Below, one piece after another: positions 6,519 to 14,706 of a stretch of 64,000 nt of DNA. The notes beneath the pieces were generated by a model. It worked only from the letters and a program-made list of their open reading frames with translations, made no database searches and was not told the DNA's origin. Numbering within the stretch: position 1 is the first letter of the stretch; every line of letters starts with the position of its first letter. Made by a program: the position numbers and the translations under genes. The DNA is from JANXMY01 sp965246745 (GTDB lineage: Bacteria > Armatimonadota > Armatimonadia > Armatimonadales > Capsulimonadaceae), in the NCBI GenBank assembly GCA_965246745.1, contig OZ251980.1:2604001-2668000 (forward strand). Reading direction: 5' to 3'.

Positions 6519-8555
6519 ATGCCAGAAAACCAGTTAAAGATCAACGGCGACGCGCTGACCTGGAACGGCCTCGCCCTGCTGGCGGGCCTGCCGGACACGG
6601 TGACGGCGGAAGCCGACCCCGGCGGCGTCGGGGTGTTTCTGCGCTTCGCCGCGCCCGCCCCCGCCGCTCGTCATGTCTTCGCCGCCGGAACACTGCCGGG
6701 CCTGTGCCGCTTCACGGGCGGCCATCGGTACGAGCCGTACTGGATGCGGCCCCGCGCGGGGACGCGGACCGGCGACGTGCCGGCGGAAACGCAGTTTCTG
6801 CTGGCGGAGCGGGAAGGCGGCGTGTGCGTTCTGCTCGTGCCGCTGCTTGACGGCGCGTTCCGCATGGCCCTGCAAGGCACCGAAACCGACGCTCTGGAAG
6901 TAGTCGCCGAATCGGGCGATCCCGCGACGGTTACGGACAGCGTCACCGGCCTGTTTGTCGCGGCGGGCCGCGACCCGTACCCGCTGCTGGAAGCGGCGGC
7001 GCACAGCGTCGCCGCCCGGCTCGGCGGGAACCCCTTGCGGCGGGACAAGCCGCTGCCGCTGTTTGCCGATCAATTCGGCTGGTGCACCTGGGATGCGTTC
7101 TACGGCGAAGTCTCGCACGACAAAGTGCGCGAGGGCCTGGAAAGCTTTCGCGGCTCCGGCGCAGCGCCGAAGTATCTGATTTTAGACGACGGCTGGCAGA
7201 GCGTCCAAACCGCGCCGTCGGGCGAGACTCGTTTGACGGGGTTTGCGGCAAACGCCAAGTTCCCCGGCGACCTCGGCCCGACCGTGCGAATGAGCAAGGC
7301 CGAGTTCGGCATCGAGACATTTCTGGTCTGGCACGCCATGAACGGCTACTGGGGCGGGGTAGACGATGCGGCTCTGCCGGGGTATGAAGCCCAGCCGAAG
7401 CGGCGGCATAGCTCGCCGGGCATTTTGGGTCATATGCCGGACATGGACGACTACTTCGGCGGCTTTGTCGGGACAATTTCGCCGCGCCATATCGCGCGGT
7501 TTTTCCACGATTACCACCGGCACTTGCGCGGGCAGGGCGTGGACGGGGTCAAAGTAGACAGCCAGGCGACTTTGGAATCGGTGGCGTCGGGCCTCGGCGG
7601 CCGGGTGGCTTTGATGCAGCGGTACCGGGAAGCGCTGGAAGGGTCGGCGCAGGCTCATTTCCGGGGCAATCTGATCAACTGCATGTCGTGCGCGAGCGAG
7701 ATGCTGTACTCGGCCCCGGCGTCCACGCTGACCCGCACGTCTACCGATTTCTGGCCGAACGACCCGGCGTCGCACGGCCTCCATTTGTACACCAACGCGC
7801 AGGTCGGGGCGTGGTTCGGCGAGTTTGTCCATCCCGACTGGGATATGTTCCAATCGGGCCATCCGGCGGGGGCGTTTCATGCCGCCGGCCGGGCGGTCAG
7901 CGGCGGCCCGGTGTATGTATCGGACAAGCCGGGCAGCCAGGACTTCGCCCTGCTTCGCACGCTGGTCCTGCCGGACGGCGCGGCGCTGCGGGCCGACCTG
8001 CCGGGCCGTCCGACGCCCGACTGCTTGTTTGCCGACCCGACCCGCGACGATGTTCTCTTGAAAATCTTTAATCGGTGCGGGGACGCCGGCCTGGTCGGCG
8101 TCTTCAACGCCCGCTATGACCCGTCGGCATCTTTGGTGCTTTCGGGAGCCGTCTCGCCCGCCGATGTGCCGGGGCTGCGCGGCGAGCGCTTTGCCGTGTA
8201 CGCCCACACCCGCAGCGAGCTGCGAACGCTCGGCCCGAACGACTCCTGGGCGCTGTCCCTGCCGCCGCTGGGCTTTGAGATTTTCACGCTGGTTCCGATT
8301 GTCGGCAGTGTCACGCCGATTGGCCTTGCCGACAAGCTCAACTCATTCGGCGCGATTGCCGCGCACGGCTCGGAGCCGGGCGGCGGGTACGCCGTCACCC
8401 TGCGTGGCGGCGGCCCGCTGGCCGCCCGGTGCGACGCGCCGCCTGCCGGTGTGTCGCAGGACGGCGCTCCGGTGCCGTTCACTTTCGACCCCGAAACGCG
8501 CCTGCTGCGGGCGGAAGTTTCGCGCTCCGGCACGGTTTTGATTCACCCGTCCTAG
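6519..8555 (+). CDS. Sip1-related alpha-galactosidase / raffinose synthase family (GH36-like)
   Basis: This 678-residue enzyme has an N-terminal beta-sandwich and then a (beta/alpha)8 barrel with LILDDGWQSVQ, FLVWHAMNGYWGG and GVDGVKVDSQ. The Asp of KVD (about residue 347) is the expected nucleophile. The Asp in RTSTDFWPND (about 411) is at the expected acid/base position. The order of motifs matches raffinose synthase/Sip1 proteins; bacterial members are usually alpha-galactosidases. No signal peptide is visible, so cytoplasmic action on imported galactosides is likely. The start is ATG 6519, just after the oxidoreductase stop; in-frame upstream codons overlap that gene and are unlikely. Confidence 0.85.
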   Translation: MPENQLKINGDALTWNGLALLAGLPDTVTAEADPGGVGVFLRFAAPAPAARHVFAAGTLPGLCRFTGGHRYEPYWMRPRAGTRTGDVPAETQFLLAEREGGVCVLLVPLLDGAFRMALQGTETDALEVVAESGDPATVTDSVTGLFVAAGRDPYPLLEAAAHSVAARLGGNPLRRDKPLPLFADQFGWCTWDAFYGEVSHDKVREGLESFRGSGAAPKYLILDDGWQSVQTAPSGETRLTGFAANAKFPGDLGPTVRMSKAEFGIETFLVWHAMNGYWGGVDDAALPGYEAQPKRRHSSPGILGHMPDMDDYFGGFVGTISPRHIARFFHDYHRHLRGQGVDGVKVDSQATLESVASGLGGRVALMQRYREALEGSAQAHFRGNLINCMSCASEMLYSAPASTLTRTSTDFWPNDPASHGLHLYTNAQVGAWFGEFVHPDWDMFQSGHPAGAFHAAGRAVSGGPVYVSDKPGSQDFALLRTLVLPDGAALRADLPGRPTPDCLFADPTRDDVLLKIFNRCGDAGLVGVFNARYDPSASLVLSGAVSPADVPGLRGERFAVYAHTRSELRTLGPNDSWALSLPPLGFEIFTLVPIVGSVTPIGLADKLNSFGAIAAHGSEPGGGYAVTLRGGGPLAARCDAPPAGVSQDGAPVPFTFDPETRLLRAEVSRSGTVLIHPS

Positions 8556-8565
8556 AAAGTCCCCT

Positions 8566-9628
8566 ATGCCCTTGAACTTTGACCTGCTGAAAAAAACTTT
8601 GCGAGACGCCCGGCGTTTCCGGCCGCGAAGACAAAGTGCGCGACCTGGTGATTGCCGAGCTGACCCCGCTGACCGACGAAATCTCGACGGACACGCTCGG
8701 CAATGTGATTGCAATCAAAAAGGGCACGATTAAAAACGGCAGCGGCGGGCCGCGCGTCATGCTGGCGGCGCACACCGACGAAATCGGCTTTTTGGTCAAG
8801 TATGTGGACGACAAAGGCTTTCTGCGGGTCCAGCCGGTCGGCGGCTGGGACCCGCGCACGATGGTCGCCCAGCGGGTGCATGTTCACGGGTTTGCCGGCG
8901 AAACTCTGCTGGGGACACTGATGCCTGCCGCGAAGCCGATCCATCTGCTGACCCCCGAGGAGCTGGCAAAGCCGCCGAAAATGGCGGAGTTTTTCATAGA
9001 CTTAGGACTGCCGGCCGAAGAGGTCAAAGCCAAAGTGGAGATCGGCGATATGGTGACGATGGCTCGGACCACCGAGCGGATCGGCAGCAACGTCGTTTCC
9101 AAGTGTTTGGATGACCGCCTCAGCGTCTTTGTGATGATTGAAGCGCTGCGGGCGGTCGGCCCGCATGCCGCCGAGATCGCGGCGGTGGCGACTGTGCAGG
9201 AGGAAGTCGGCCTGCGCGGCGCCCGAACCGCTGCTTATGCCCTGCAGCCCGACATCGGCATCGCGCTCGACGTGATCATCGCAAGCGACTTTCCCGGCGT
9301 GGACGGCCCTGACCAAGTGACCCGCCTCGGCGGCGGCCCCGCGCTGAAAATCATGGACGGCATGGCTCTCAGCGATCCGAAGCTGCTGCGCCGGTTTCGG
9401 GACCTGGCCGAAACGCACGGCATCCCGTACCAATTAGAGATTTTGTCCGGCGGCGGCACCGATGCCGGCGCGATCCACTTGTCCCGCGCCGGGGTGCCGA
9501 CTTTTACGCTGTCTCTGCCGACCCGCTATATCCACACCGTCAACGAAACCGCCAGCATCGCCGATATTGAAGCCGCGACCACGCTGCTGACCCGATATTT
9601 AGAAGACGCGCATCATGCCGCATCTTGA
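8566..9628 (+). pseudogene. M42 family metallo-aminopeptidase with apparent +1 frameshift near the N-terminus
   Basis: From 8597 the frame encodes a complete M42 peptidase. It has AAHTDEIGF for metal binding, LDDRLSVFV, VQEEVGL with the catalytic Glu, GGGTDAGAIH, and YIHTVNE with the last His. The expected start, ATG 8566 (MPLNFDLLKK), is in another frame. The two join only if one A of the seven-A run 8590-8596 is skipped, which gives the family sequence LCETPGVSGREDKVRD. The full-length product would be about 353 residues, normal for the family. A GTG at 8636 could give a shortened protein. Causes may be a sequencing indel, a real mutation, or slippage on the A tract. The gene follows the Sip1 gene after 10 bases. 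Confidence 0.75.
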
Positions 9629-9654
9629 CTTTTCCGTCACTGCCCGGCTACAAT
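9625..9654 (+). promoter_or_regulatory. Sigma-70-type promoter before the TPP riboswitch
   Basis: TTGACT at 9625-9630 and TACAAT at 9649-9654 are separated by 18 bases. Transcription would start near 9661, about ten bases before stem P1 of the riboswitch. Confidence 0.6.
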
Positions 9655-9670
9655 AAAAGCATATTCCAGA

Positions 9671-9773
9671 CCGCTGGGGGTGCCGCTCCTTCAAACTTGC
9701 TTTGAAGGGGCGGCTGAGAGGCACTGCCAACCCCACGAACCTGATCCGGGTCATGCCGGCGTAGGGAAGCGGG
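9671..9773 (+). ncRNA. TPP (THI-box) riboswitch
   Basis: All core elements are present: GGGGGTGCC, CGGCTGAGAGGCA, ACCC, GAACCTGATCCGGGT and CATGCCGGCGTAGGGAAG. The outer stem P1 is formed by CCGCT (9671-9675) and AGCGG (9768-9772). A variable P3 hairpin with CCTTCAAA / TTTGAAGG fills the middle. The RNA binds thiamine pyrophosphate. A strong terminator follows, so control is probably premature termination when TPP is plentiful. The first gene downstream is a pseudopilin; thiamine pyrophosphokinase comes second. Confidence 0.95.
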
Positions 9774-9809
9774 AGGCCGGACTTCTCCGCAAAACCCTTT
9801 GCAGATTTT

Positions 9810-9852
9810 GGCCGCCGCTCCCCGTTGTTCCTCGGGGCCGGCGGCCTTTTTT
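9810..9852 (+). terminator. Rho-independent terminator, expression platform of the TPP riboswitch
   Basis: GGCCGCCG and CGGCGGCC close a hairpin that also pairs CCCCG with CGGGG. It is followed by six T residues. It lies between the aptamer and the pseudopilin start. Confidence 0.85.
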
Positions 9853-9892
9853 GCGTCACGCTTTACGGACGCTCACTGCAAAGGAAATCAAC

Positions 9893-10654
9893 TTGAAGTC
9901 TCTTGCCCGCGCGTTTACACTCATTGAGCTGCTGGTCGTCATCGCGATTATCTCGATTCTCGCCGCGATTTTGTTTCCCGTCTTTCAAGGCGTCCGCGAG
10001 AATGCCCGCCGGACGGCGTGCGTCTCGAACGGCAGGCAGATTGGGCTGGCTGTGACCCAGTACCTGCAAGATGCCGACGAAGCCATGCCGATCTTTCAAG
10101 CGTACAACACAGTAGTCTCGGGCGGTGCGCCGGGGACGCCGGGCCACAAAGGCGTCGAAGATGCGCTGGCGTCGTTTACCAAGTCGCCCGCGCTGTTCGG
10201 GTGCCCCGACGACGGCGGCGGGCCGGCGACGGGCGGCAAGTCTTACCATGACACTTACGGCTCGTCGTATCGGTTCACCCAGGCGTGCTACACGATTGCC
10301 GGCGGGCCGAGCGGCTCGCATGAAGACAATGTGCAGATGGACGACAGCGCGGCGATGACGGCGGCGGGCCTGACGCCTGCCGTGCCGCACACCGTCGCCA
10401 ATGCCGACTTTGCCGCGCCGTCGAACACGCGCCTGATGCGCGATGAGATGATGCCGTGGGCCGCTGCCGACCAAGACCCCGGCAACCAATACGGCTACGC
10501 GGGCTATTACCGGCAGTGGCATCCGCGCGGGGCGACGTTTATCTTTGAAGACGGCCATGCAAAGTTTCTGACTTCGGCGGCGGAGTTCAACAAAACCGCC
10601 GCGACGCCCGACGGCAAAACGTTCAGCGACGGCTATTACTACGGCTATGATTAG
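9893..10654 (+). CDS. Type II secretion-like pseudopilin with H-x9-DG signature, downstream of TPP riboswitch
   Basis: The 253-residue product has a class III prepilin signal (AFTLIELLVVIAIISILAAI), then FPVFQGVRENARR and a C-terminal WHPRGATFIFEDGHAKF, which is the H-x9-DG signature. It is a paralogue of the protein at 2666-3631. The start is a TTG at 9893, with AAGGA six bases before; upstream in-frame codons lie in the riboswitch. The gene is the first one after a TPP aptamer and terminator, which is unexpected for an envelope pseudopilin. It may have been inserted between the riboswitch and thiN. Role unknown. Confidence 0.85.
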   Translation: MKSLARAFTLIELLVVIAIISILAAILFPVFQGVRENARRTACVSNGRQIGLAVTQYLQDADEAMPIFQAYNTVVSGGAPGTPGHKGVEDALASFTKSPALFGCPDDGGGPATGGKSYHDTYGSSYRFTQACYTIAGGPSGSHEDNVQMDDSAAMTAAGLTPAVPHTVANADFAAPSNTRLMRDEMMPWAAADQDPGNQYGYAGYYRQWHPRGATFIFEDGHAKFLTSAAEFNKTAATPDGKTFSDGYYYGYD

Positions 10655-10660
10655 AAGAAG

Positions 10661-10765
10661 CCCCCCCGCCCCAATTCTGGGGAGCCGGAGTCGGAAAAGA
10701 GATGGGGAGCGCCGCGCCTCGCGCCCTTCCTCTCTGTATGGCTCCCCAGAATTGGGGCGGGGGGG
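10661..10765. repeat. Perfect 26-bp inverted repeat upstream of thiN
   Basis: The arms 10661-10686 and 10740-10765 are exact reverse complements, beginning CCCCCCCGCCCC and ending GGGGCGGGGGGG. A 53-base spacer separates them. The right arm ends three bases before the thiN ATG and supplies its only G-rich ribosome-site candidate. In RNA the hairpin would hide that site. It could also be a small mobile or REP-like element or a terminator of the pseudopilin gene. Confidence 0.8.
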
Positions 10766-10768
10766 TCC

Positions 10769-11422
10769 ATGCGCGTTTTTATTTTAGCCAACGGCGAGCC
10801 GCCGAGCGCGGGGTTTCTGGCCCAAGCGGTGGCGTCGCATGACCTCTTTCTCGCGACCGACGGCGCGGCGCTGACGGCGGCGCGGCTTGACGTCCGCCCG
10901 GACGTTGTCAGCGGGGACTTCGACTCGCTGGAGTTGGACGCTGCCAAATTGGCCCTGCCCGACGCCGAGTTTCTCGCGACCCCCGATCAGAACCGCACCG
11001 ATTTAGAAAAAGCCGTGGAGATCGCGCGGGAGCGAGGCGCGGACTTTCTGACCATCGCCGGGGCCGCGGGGCGGCGGATAGACCACACGCTCGGCAATCT
11101 GGCGCTGCTGCTGCGTTGGCGGGCCGAGCACCCGGCGTTGCCCATAGTGTTTGTGTCCGACGGCGCTGAAACGCTGGCCGTGCGGGGCGAGATGGTTCTG
11201 GAAACCGCGCCCGGCGATGCGGTCTCGCTGCTGTCGTTTGACGGCCTGGCCCGCGTCAGCCTCGGCGGCGTCCGCTGGCCGCTGGACAATCATCCGCTGG
11301 CGGTGGGGGCGGGGGGGCTGCTCAACGAAGCGCTGGGGAAGCGCGTGACGCTGCGCGTCGAAGGCGGCATTGCTGTTGTTTGCCGCCTTGATGCCGCGCT
11401 GCGGCGGCAGCCGCCGGGGTAG
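10769..11422 (+). CDS. thiN: Thiamine pyrophosphokinase (thiamine diphosphokinase)
   Basis: This enzyme transfers pyrophosphate from ATP to thiamine to give TPP in the cytoplasm. The 217-residue sequence shows VSGDFDSL (about 48-55) and DQNRTDLEKA (about 72-81), the metal- and ATP-binding signatures of the family. It then has IAGAAGRRIDHTLGNL, the thiamine-site motif. Length is normal. The ATG at 10769 lies directly after a G-rich stretch that is one arm of a long inverted repeat. With the TPP riboswitch 1 kb upstream and only a pseudopilin gene between, thiN is plausibly the gene the riboswitch is meant to control. Confidence 0.9.
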   Translation: MRVFILANGEPPSAGFLAQAVASHDLFLATDGAALTAARLDVRPDVVSGDFDSLELDAAKLALPDAEFLATPDQNRTDLEKAVEIARERGADFLTIAGAAGRRIDHTLGNLALLLRWRAEHPALPIVFVSDGAETLAVRGEMVLETAPGDAVSLLSFDGLARVSLGGVRWPLDNHPLAVGAGGLLNEALGKRVTLRVEGGIAVVCRLDAALRRQPPG

Positions 11423-11476
11423 CGCCGTGCCGCAATTCCTTCGGGACGAGCAACAATTCCTCTGGGACCGGCGGGG

Positions 11477-11493
11477 TTGGCATGGTTTTTGCA
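11477..11493 (+). promoter_or_regulatory. Sigma-54 (RpoN) promoter for the ABC exporter unit
   Basis: TTGGCATGGTTTTTGCA has GG at -24 and GC at -12 with exactly 10 bases between them, matching the RpoN consensus. Transcription should begin near 11505; the first gene starts at 11587. Confidence 0.85.
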
Positions 11494-11586
11494 GAAGAAG
11501 AAGACTAAGAGAAGCAGAAGACTCAGCGGGAATGTGGTAAAATACCTGCGCCCTGCCCGTGAGCGCGACTCTTCGAACGGAGCTTT

Positions 11587-12426
11587 ATGGAGACAATTTC
11601 CCCGAAACCTCACTTGACGATCCAGCCGACAGCGGGCTGGCAGGCGATCAACCTGCGTGAGCTGTGGCAGTTCCGTGATTTATTGACCACCCTCGCCCAG
11701 CGCGACGTGAAGCTGCGCTACCGGCAGACCGCGCTCGGCGTGGTCTGGGTCGTTTTGCAGCCCCTCATCGCTGCCGGCATCTTTTCCTTTGTGTTCGGCA
11801 AAGTCGCCAAGCTGCCTGCGCCCGCCGGCGTTCCCTACCTGGTTTTCTCCTATGCGGGCCTGCTGGCATGGAACGCGTTTTCTTCCACCCTGACCAAAAC
11901 CAGCGGGTGCCTGCTGCAAAACTCCAATTTGGTGTCTAAAGTTTACTTTCCCCGCCTGGCTTTGCCGCTGTCCACGGTTTTCTCGACCTTGATAGACTTC
12001 GGGGTCGCGCTGGTGATGATGGTCGCGCTGATGGCGATCAACCATGTCGTGCCGACCGCCGCCGTGCTGCTGCTGCCGGTCTGGCTGCTGCTGGTGATCC
12101 TGCTCGCCACCGGCATCGGCCTGTACACGTCGGCGCTGATGGTGTCCTACCGCGACGTGCAGTTTATTCTGCCGGTGCTGACCCAGTTTCTTTTGTATGC
12201 GTCCCCGGTCGCTTACTCCGCCGCGCTGATTCCCGCCAAGTACAAGGTGATCTTCGAGATCAACCCGCTGACCGGCCTGCTGGAAGCGTTCCGCTGGTCT
12301 CTGCTGGGCACAAGCGCTCCGGCCTGGAACAATGTCGCTTACGCCGTCGCCGTCACGCTCACGGTGTTTGTGCTCGGGGCGTTTTCGTTCAAAAAGATGG
12401 AAAAGAAGTTTGCGGATGTTATTTAA
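11587..12426 (+). CDS. ABC-2 type polysaccharide export permease (Wzm/TagG-like)
   Basis: The 279-residue protein has a cytoplasmic N-terminus with LRELWQFRDLLTTLAQRDVK, then KLRYRQTALGVVWVVLQPL, the hallmark of Wzm/KpsM/TagG permeases. About six membrane segments follow. It should form the channel of an ABC exporter that moves undecaprenyl-linked polysaccharide out through the inner membrane. Its ATPase partner is encoded at 13381, separated by an epimerase gene. CGGAG precedes the ATG. A sigma-54 promoter lies about 95 bases upstream, making this the first gene of a unit running rightward through at least 21.6 kb. Confidence 0.9.
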   Translation: METISPKPHLTIQPTAGWQAINLRELWQFRDLLTTLAQRDVKLRYRQTALGVVWVVLQPLIAAGIFSFVFGKVAKLPAPAGVPYLVFSYAGLLAWNAFSSTLTKTSGCLLQNSNLVSKVYFPRLALPLSTVFSTLIDFGVALVMMVALMAINHVVPTAAVLLLPVWLLLVILLATGIGLYTSALMVSYRDVQFILPVLTQFLLYASPVAYSAALIPAKYKVIFEINPLTGLLEAFRWSLLGTSAPAWNNVAYAVAVTLTVFVLGAFSFKKMEKKFADVI

Positions 12427-12450
12427 GAGAAGCGGCGGGAGCAAGCGCCG

Positions 12451-13368
12451 ATGAAGCTGCTGGTGACGGGCAGCCGGGGGTTTGTCGGCGGCTCGGTCGG
12501 ACGCTGGGCGGCGGCGGCGGGGCATGACGTTCTCGGGATTGCCCGGTCGAGCCAGCCGGAAGCGGACTGGCCGGGGCGGTACATGCAGGCCGATGTGCTG
12601 TCCGCGCCGCTGGCCGAGACGATCCGGGAGTTTGCGCCCGACGCCGTTCTGCACGGGGCGGGGACGGCGTCGGTCGGCGGCTCGCTGACTGCGCCGCTGG
12701 AAGACCTGCGGGCGGCGGTGCTGACCTGGGCGAACACCCTGGAAAGCATTCGCCTGTCGGGGGTGCGTCCGGTGATCTTGTTTCCGTCCAGCGCGGCGGT
12801 GTACGGCAACCCGGCGGCGCTGCCGGTCGGCGAGGACGCCCCGGTGTCGCCGGTGTCGCCGTATGGGTTCCACAAAGCCGCCTGCGAGCTGCTGGCGCGG
12901 GAGTATGCCGAGTGCTTCGGCTTGTCGGTGGCCGTGTGCCGGGTGTTTTCGGTGTTCGGCCCGCGTCAGCGGCGGCTTTTAGTGTGGGAATTGTTTTCCC
13001 AGATGACCGGGCCGTCGCCGGGGGTCGCGCTTCAGGGAACCGGGCGGGAGTCGCGCGATTACCTGTCGGTGGACGAGATTGCCGAAGCCCTGCTGGGGCT
13101 GGCGGCGCATCCCCGCTTGACCCAGCCCGGCGCGTCGGTGATCAATTTGTGCCGGGGCGAGGAAACGCCGGTGCTGGAGCTGGCGCATCTGCTGTCCGCC
13201 GCCTGCGGCTCCGGCAAGCCGGTGACCTGCCGGGGGGCGGCGCAGACCGGAAACCCGGTGCGCTGGGCGGGGGATGCGTCCCGCCTGCGCTCGCTGCTGC
13301 CGCTTTGGCAGCCCGAGCCTTTGGCCGACGGCCTGCGCCGCTGCGCCGCCGCCTGGCGCGACAAGTAA
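12451..13368 (+). CDS. NAD-dependent epimerase/dehydratase (extended SDR)
   Basis: The protein has 305 residues. A Rossmann motif GSRGFVGGSVG opens it (GxxGxxG, about 7-13). Catalytic SSAAVYG and YGFHKAA give the Ser and the YxxxK pair of extended short-chain dehydrogenases. Such enzymes act on nucleotide sugars (epimerase, dehydratase or reductase); the exact substrate cannot be assigned. It sits between the permease and ATPase genes of the ABC exporter and probably supplies a sugar for the exported polymer. The start is ATG 12451, 24 bases after the permease stop. Confidence 0.8.
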   Translation: MKLLVTGSRGFVGGSVGRWAAAAGHDVLGIARSSQPEADWPGRYMQADVLSAPLAETIREFAPDAVLHGAGTASVGGSLTAPLEDLRAAVLTWANTLESIRLSGVRPVILFPSSAAVYGNPAALPVGEDAPVSPVSPYGFHKAACELLAREYAECFGLSVAVCRVFSVFGPRQRRLLVWELFSQMTGPSPGVALQGTGRESRDYLSVDEIAEALLGLAAHPRLTQPGASVINLCRGEETPVLELAHLLSAACGSGKPVTCRGAAQTGNPVRWAGDASRLRSLLPLWQPEPLADGLRRCAAAWRDK

Positions 13369-13380
13369 CTGCCGCTGAAA

Positions 13381-14703
13381 GTGAGCCTGCCCATGTCCCG
13401 AACGACCCTGCCCGAAACGAGCCTGCCCGAGACCGTCCTGCCCGCTGCCCGGCCCGCCGCTGCCGCCGGCCTCTCGGACGCGGCGTCCGATGTCGCGGTT
13501 TCCGTGCGCGGGCTGTCCAAATCGTACACCATCGCCAAAAACGCCGAGCAGCACTCGACCATGGGCGAGGCGCTGATGCACAAGCTGAAAAACCCGCTGG
13601 CCCGCATTGAAAAAGACACGTTCTGGGCGCTGACCGATCTGGACTTCGACATCAAAAAAGGCGATGTCGTCGGGGTGGTCGGCCGCAACGGCGCGGGCAA
13701 AAGCACGCTTCTGAAGATTTTGTCGCGCATCACCGAGCCGACACGGGGCAAAATTGATTTGTACGGGCGGGTCGGCAGCCTGCTGGAAGTCGGCACGGGC
13801 TTTCACCCGGAATTGACGGGCCGGGAAAACATCTTTCTCAACGGCGCGATTTTGGGCATGAAAAAAAGCGAGATTTCCCGGCAGTTCGATGAGATTGTCG
13901 AGTTTTCGGGGGTCGCCAAGTTTTTGGACACGCCGGTCAAGCGGTATTCGTCGGGCATGTATGTCCGGCTGGCGTTCGCCGTCGCCGCCCACCTGAACCC
14001 GGAAATTTTGATTATTGACGAAGTGCTGGCGGTCGGCGACGCCGAGTTCCAGAAGAAATGCCTCGGCAAGATGCAGGATGTGGCGAGCAGCGGCCGGACC
14101 GTGCTGTTTGTCAGCCACAACATGCAGTCGGTGTCCCTGCTGTGCACCCAGGGCATCTTCCTGAAAAACGGCAAGCTGCTGTATCAGGGCGACATCAAAA
14201 AAGTGATTGACTTGTACCTCGGCGAGTTTTCCGGTCCGGGCGCGGCGGCAAACAGCGACCCGGACCGCCGGCCCGGCACCGGGGAATACCGCTTCGACCG
14301 CATCGCGGCGGAAAAAGACTTGTTCACCGGCGCGGAAGAAAAAAAGTTCCGGTTCTCCCTGAGCCGCCGCCGGGAAACGCTGGGTCAGATGTATCTCGGC
14401 GCTCATATCATGAACAGCAAAGGGGAAATGGTCGCGCAGTGCGACTCGCGGCTGATGGAGCACCGAGTGGTAGACGGCCAGACGATTCGCGGCGAGTTTT
14501 CGTTCCGCACCCCCTGGCTGAAGCCCGGCTCGTACTGGCTGGACTTGTCGCTCTGCACGCCGGGCATCGTGATTGACTTCTACGAAAGCGCCTGCCATTT
14601 CGATGTTTCGCCTGTCATGCCGTATCCGGGAACCATCACCGAAGACGGCACGGCGCATGGGGCCGTGTTTGCGGACTTTTCCTGGAACACCGAGGCGTTT
14701 TAG
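13381..14703 (+). CDS. ABC transporter ATP-binding protein for polysaccharide export (Wzt-like, with C-terminal domain)
   Basis: The nucleotide-binding domain has Walker A GRNGAGKST, the shortened signature YSSGMYVRLAFAVA and Walker B ILIIDEVLAVGDAEF, as in Wzt/TagH proteins. About 180 further residues form a Wzt_C-like beta-sandwich, which in related systems recognises the finished polymer end. It energises the permease at 11587. A GTG at 13381 opens the frame; ATG 13393 is equally possible, as no clear ribosome site decides. The first 40 residues are low-complexity and rich in Pro, Ala and Thr. The presence of a carbohydrate-binding tail suggests chain-terminated polymer export. Confidence 0.88.
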   Translation: MSLPMSRTTLPETSLPETVLPAARPAAAAGLSDAASDVAVSVRGLSKSYTIAKNAEQHSTMGEALMHKLKNPLARIEKDTFWALTDLDFDIKKGDVVGVVGRNGAGKSTLLKILSRITEPTRGKIDLYGRVGSLLEVGTGFHPELTGRENIFLNGAILGMKKSEISRQFDEIVEFSGVAKFLDTPVKRYSSGMYVRLAFAVAAHLNPEILIIDEVLAVGDAEFQKKCLGKMQDVASSGRTVLFVSHNMQSVSLLCTQGIFLKNGKLLYQGDIKKVIDLYLGEFSGPGAAANSDPDRRPGTGEYRFDRIAAEKDLFTGAEEKKFRFSLSRRRETLGQMYLGAHIMNSKGEMVAQCDSRLMEHRVVDGQTIRGEFSFRTPWLKPGSYWLDLSLCTPGIVIDFYESACHFDVSPVMPYPGTITEDGTAHGAVFADFSWNTEAF

Positions 14704-14706
14704 CTT

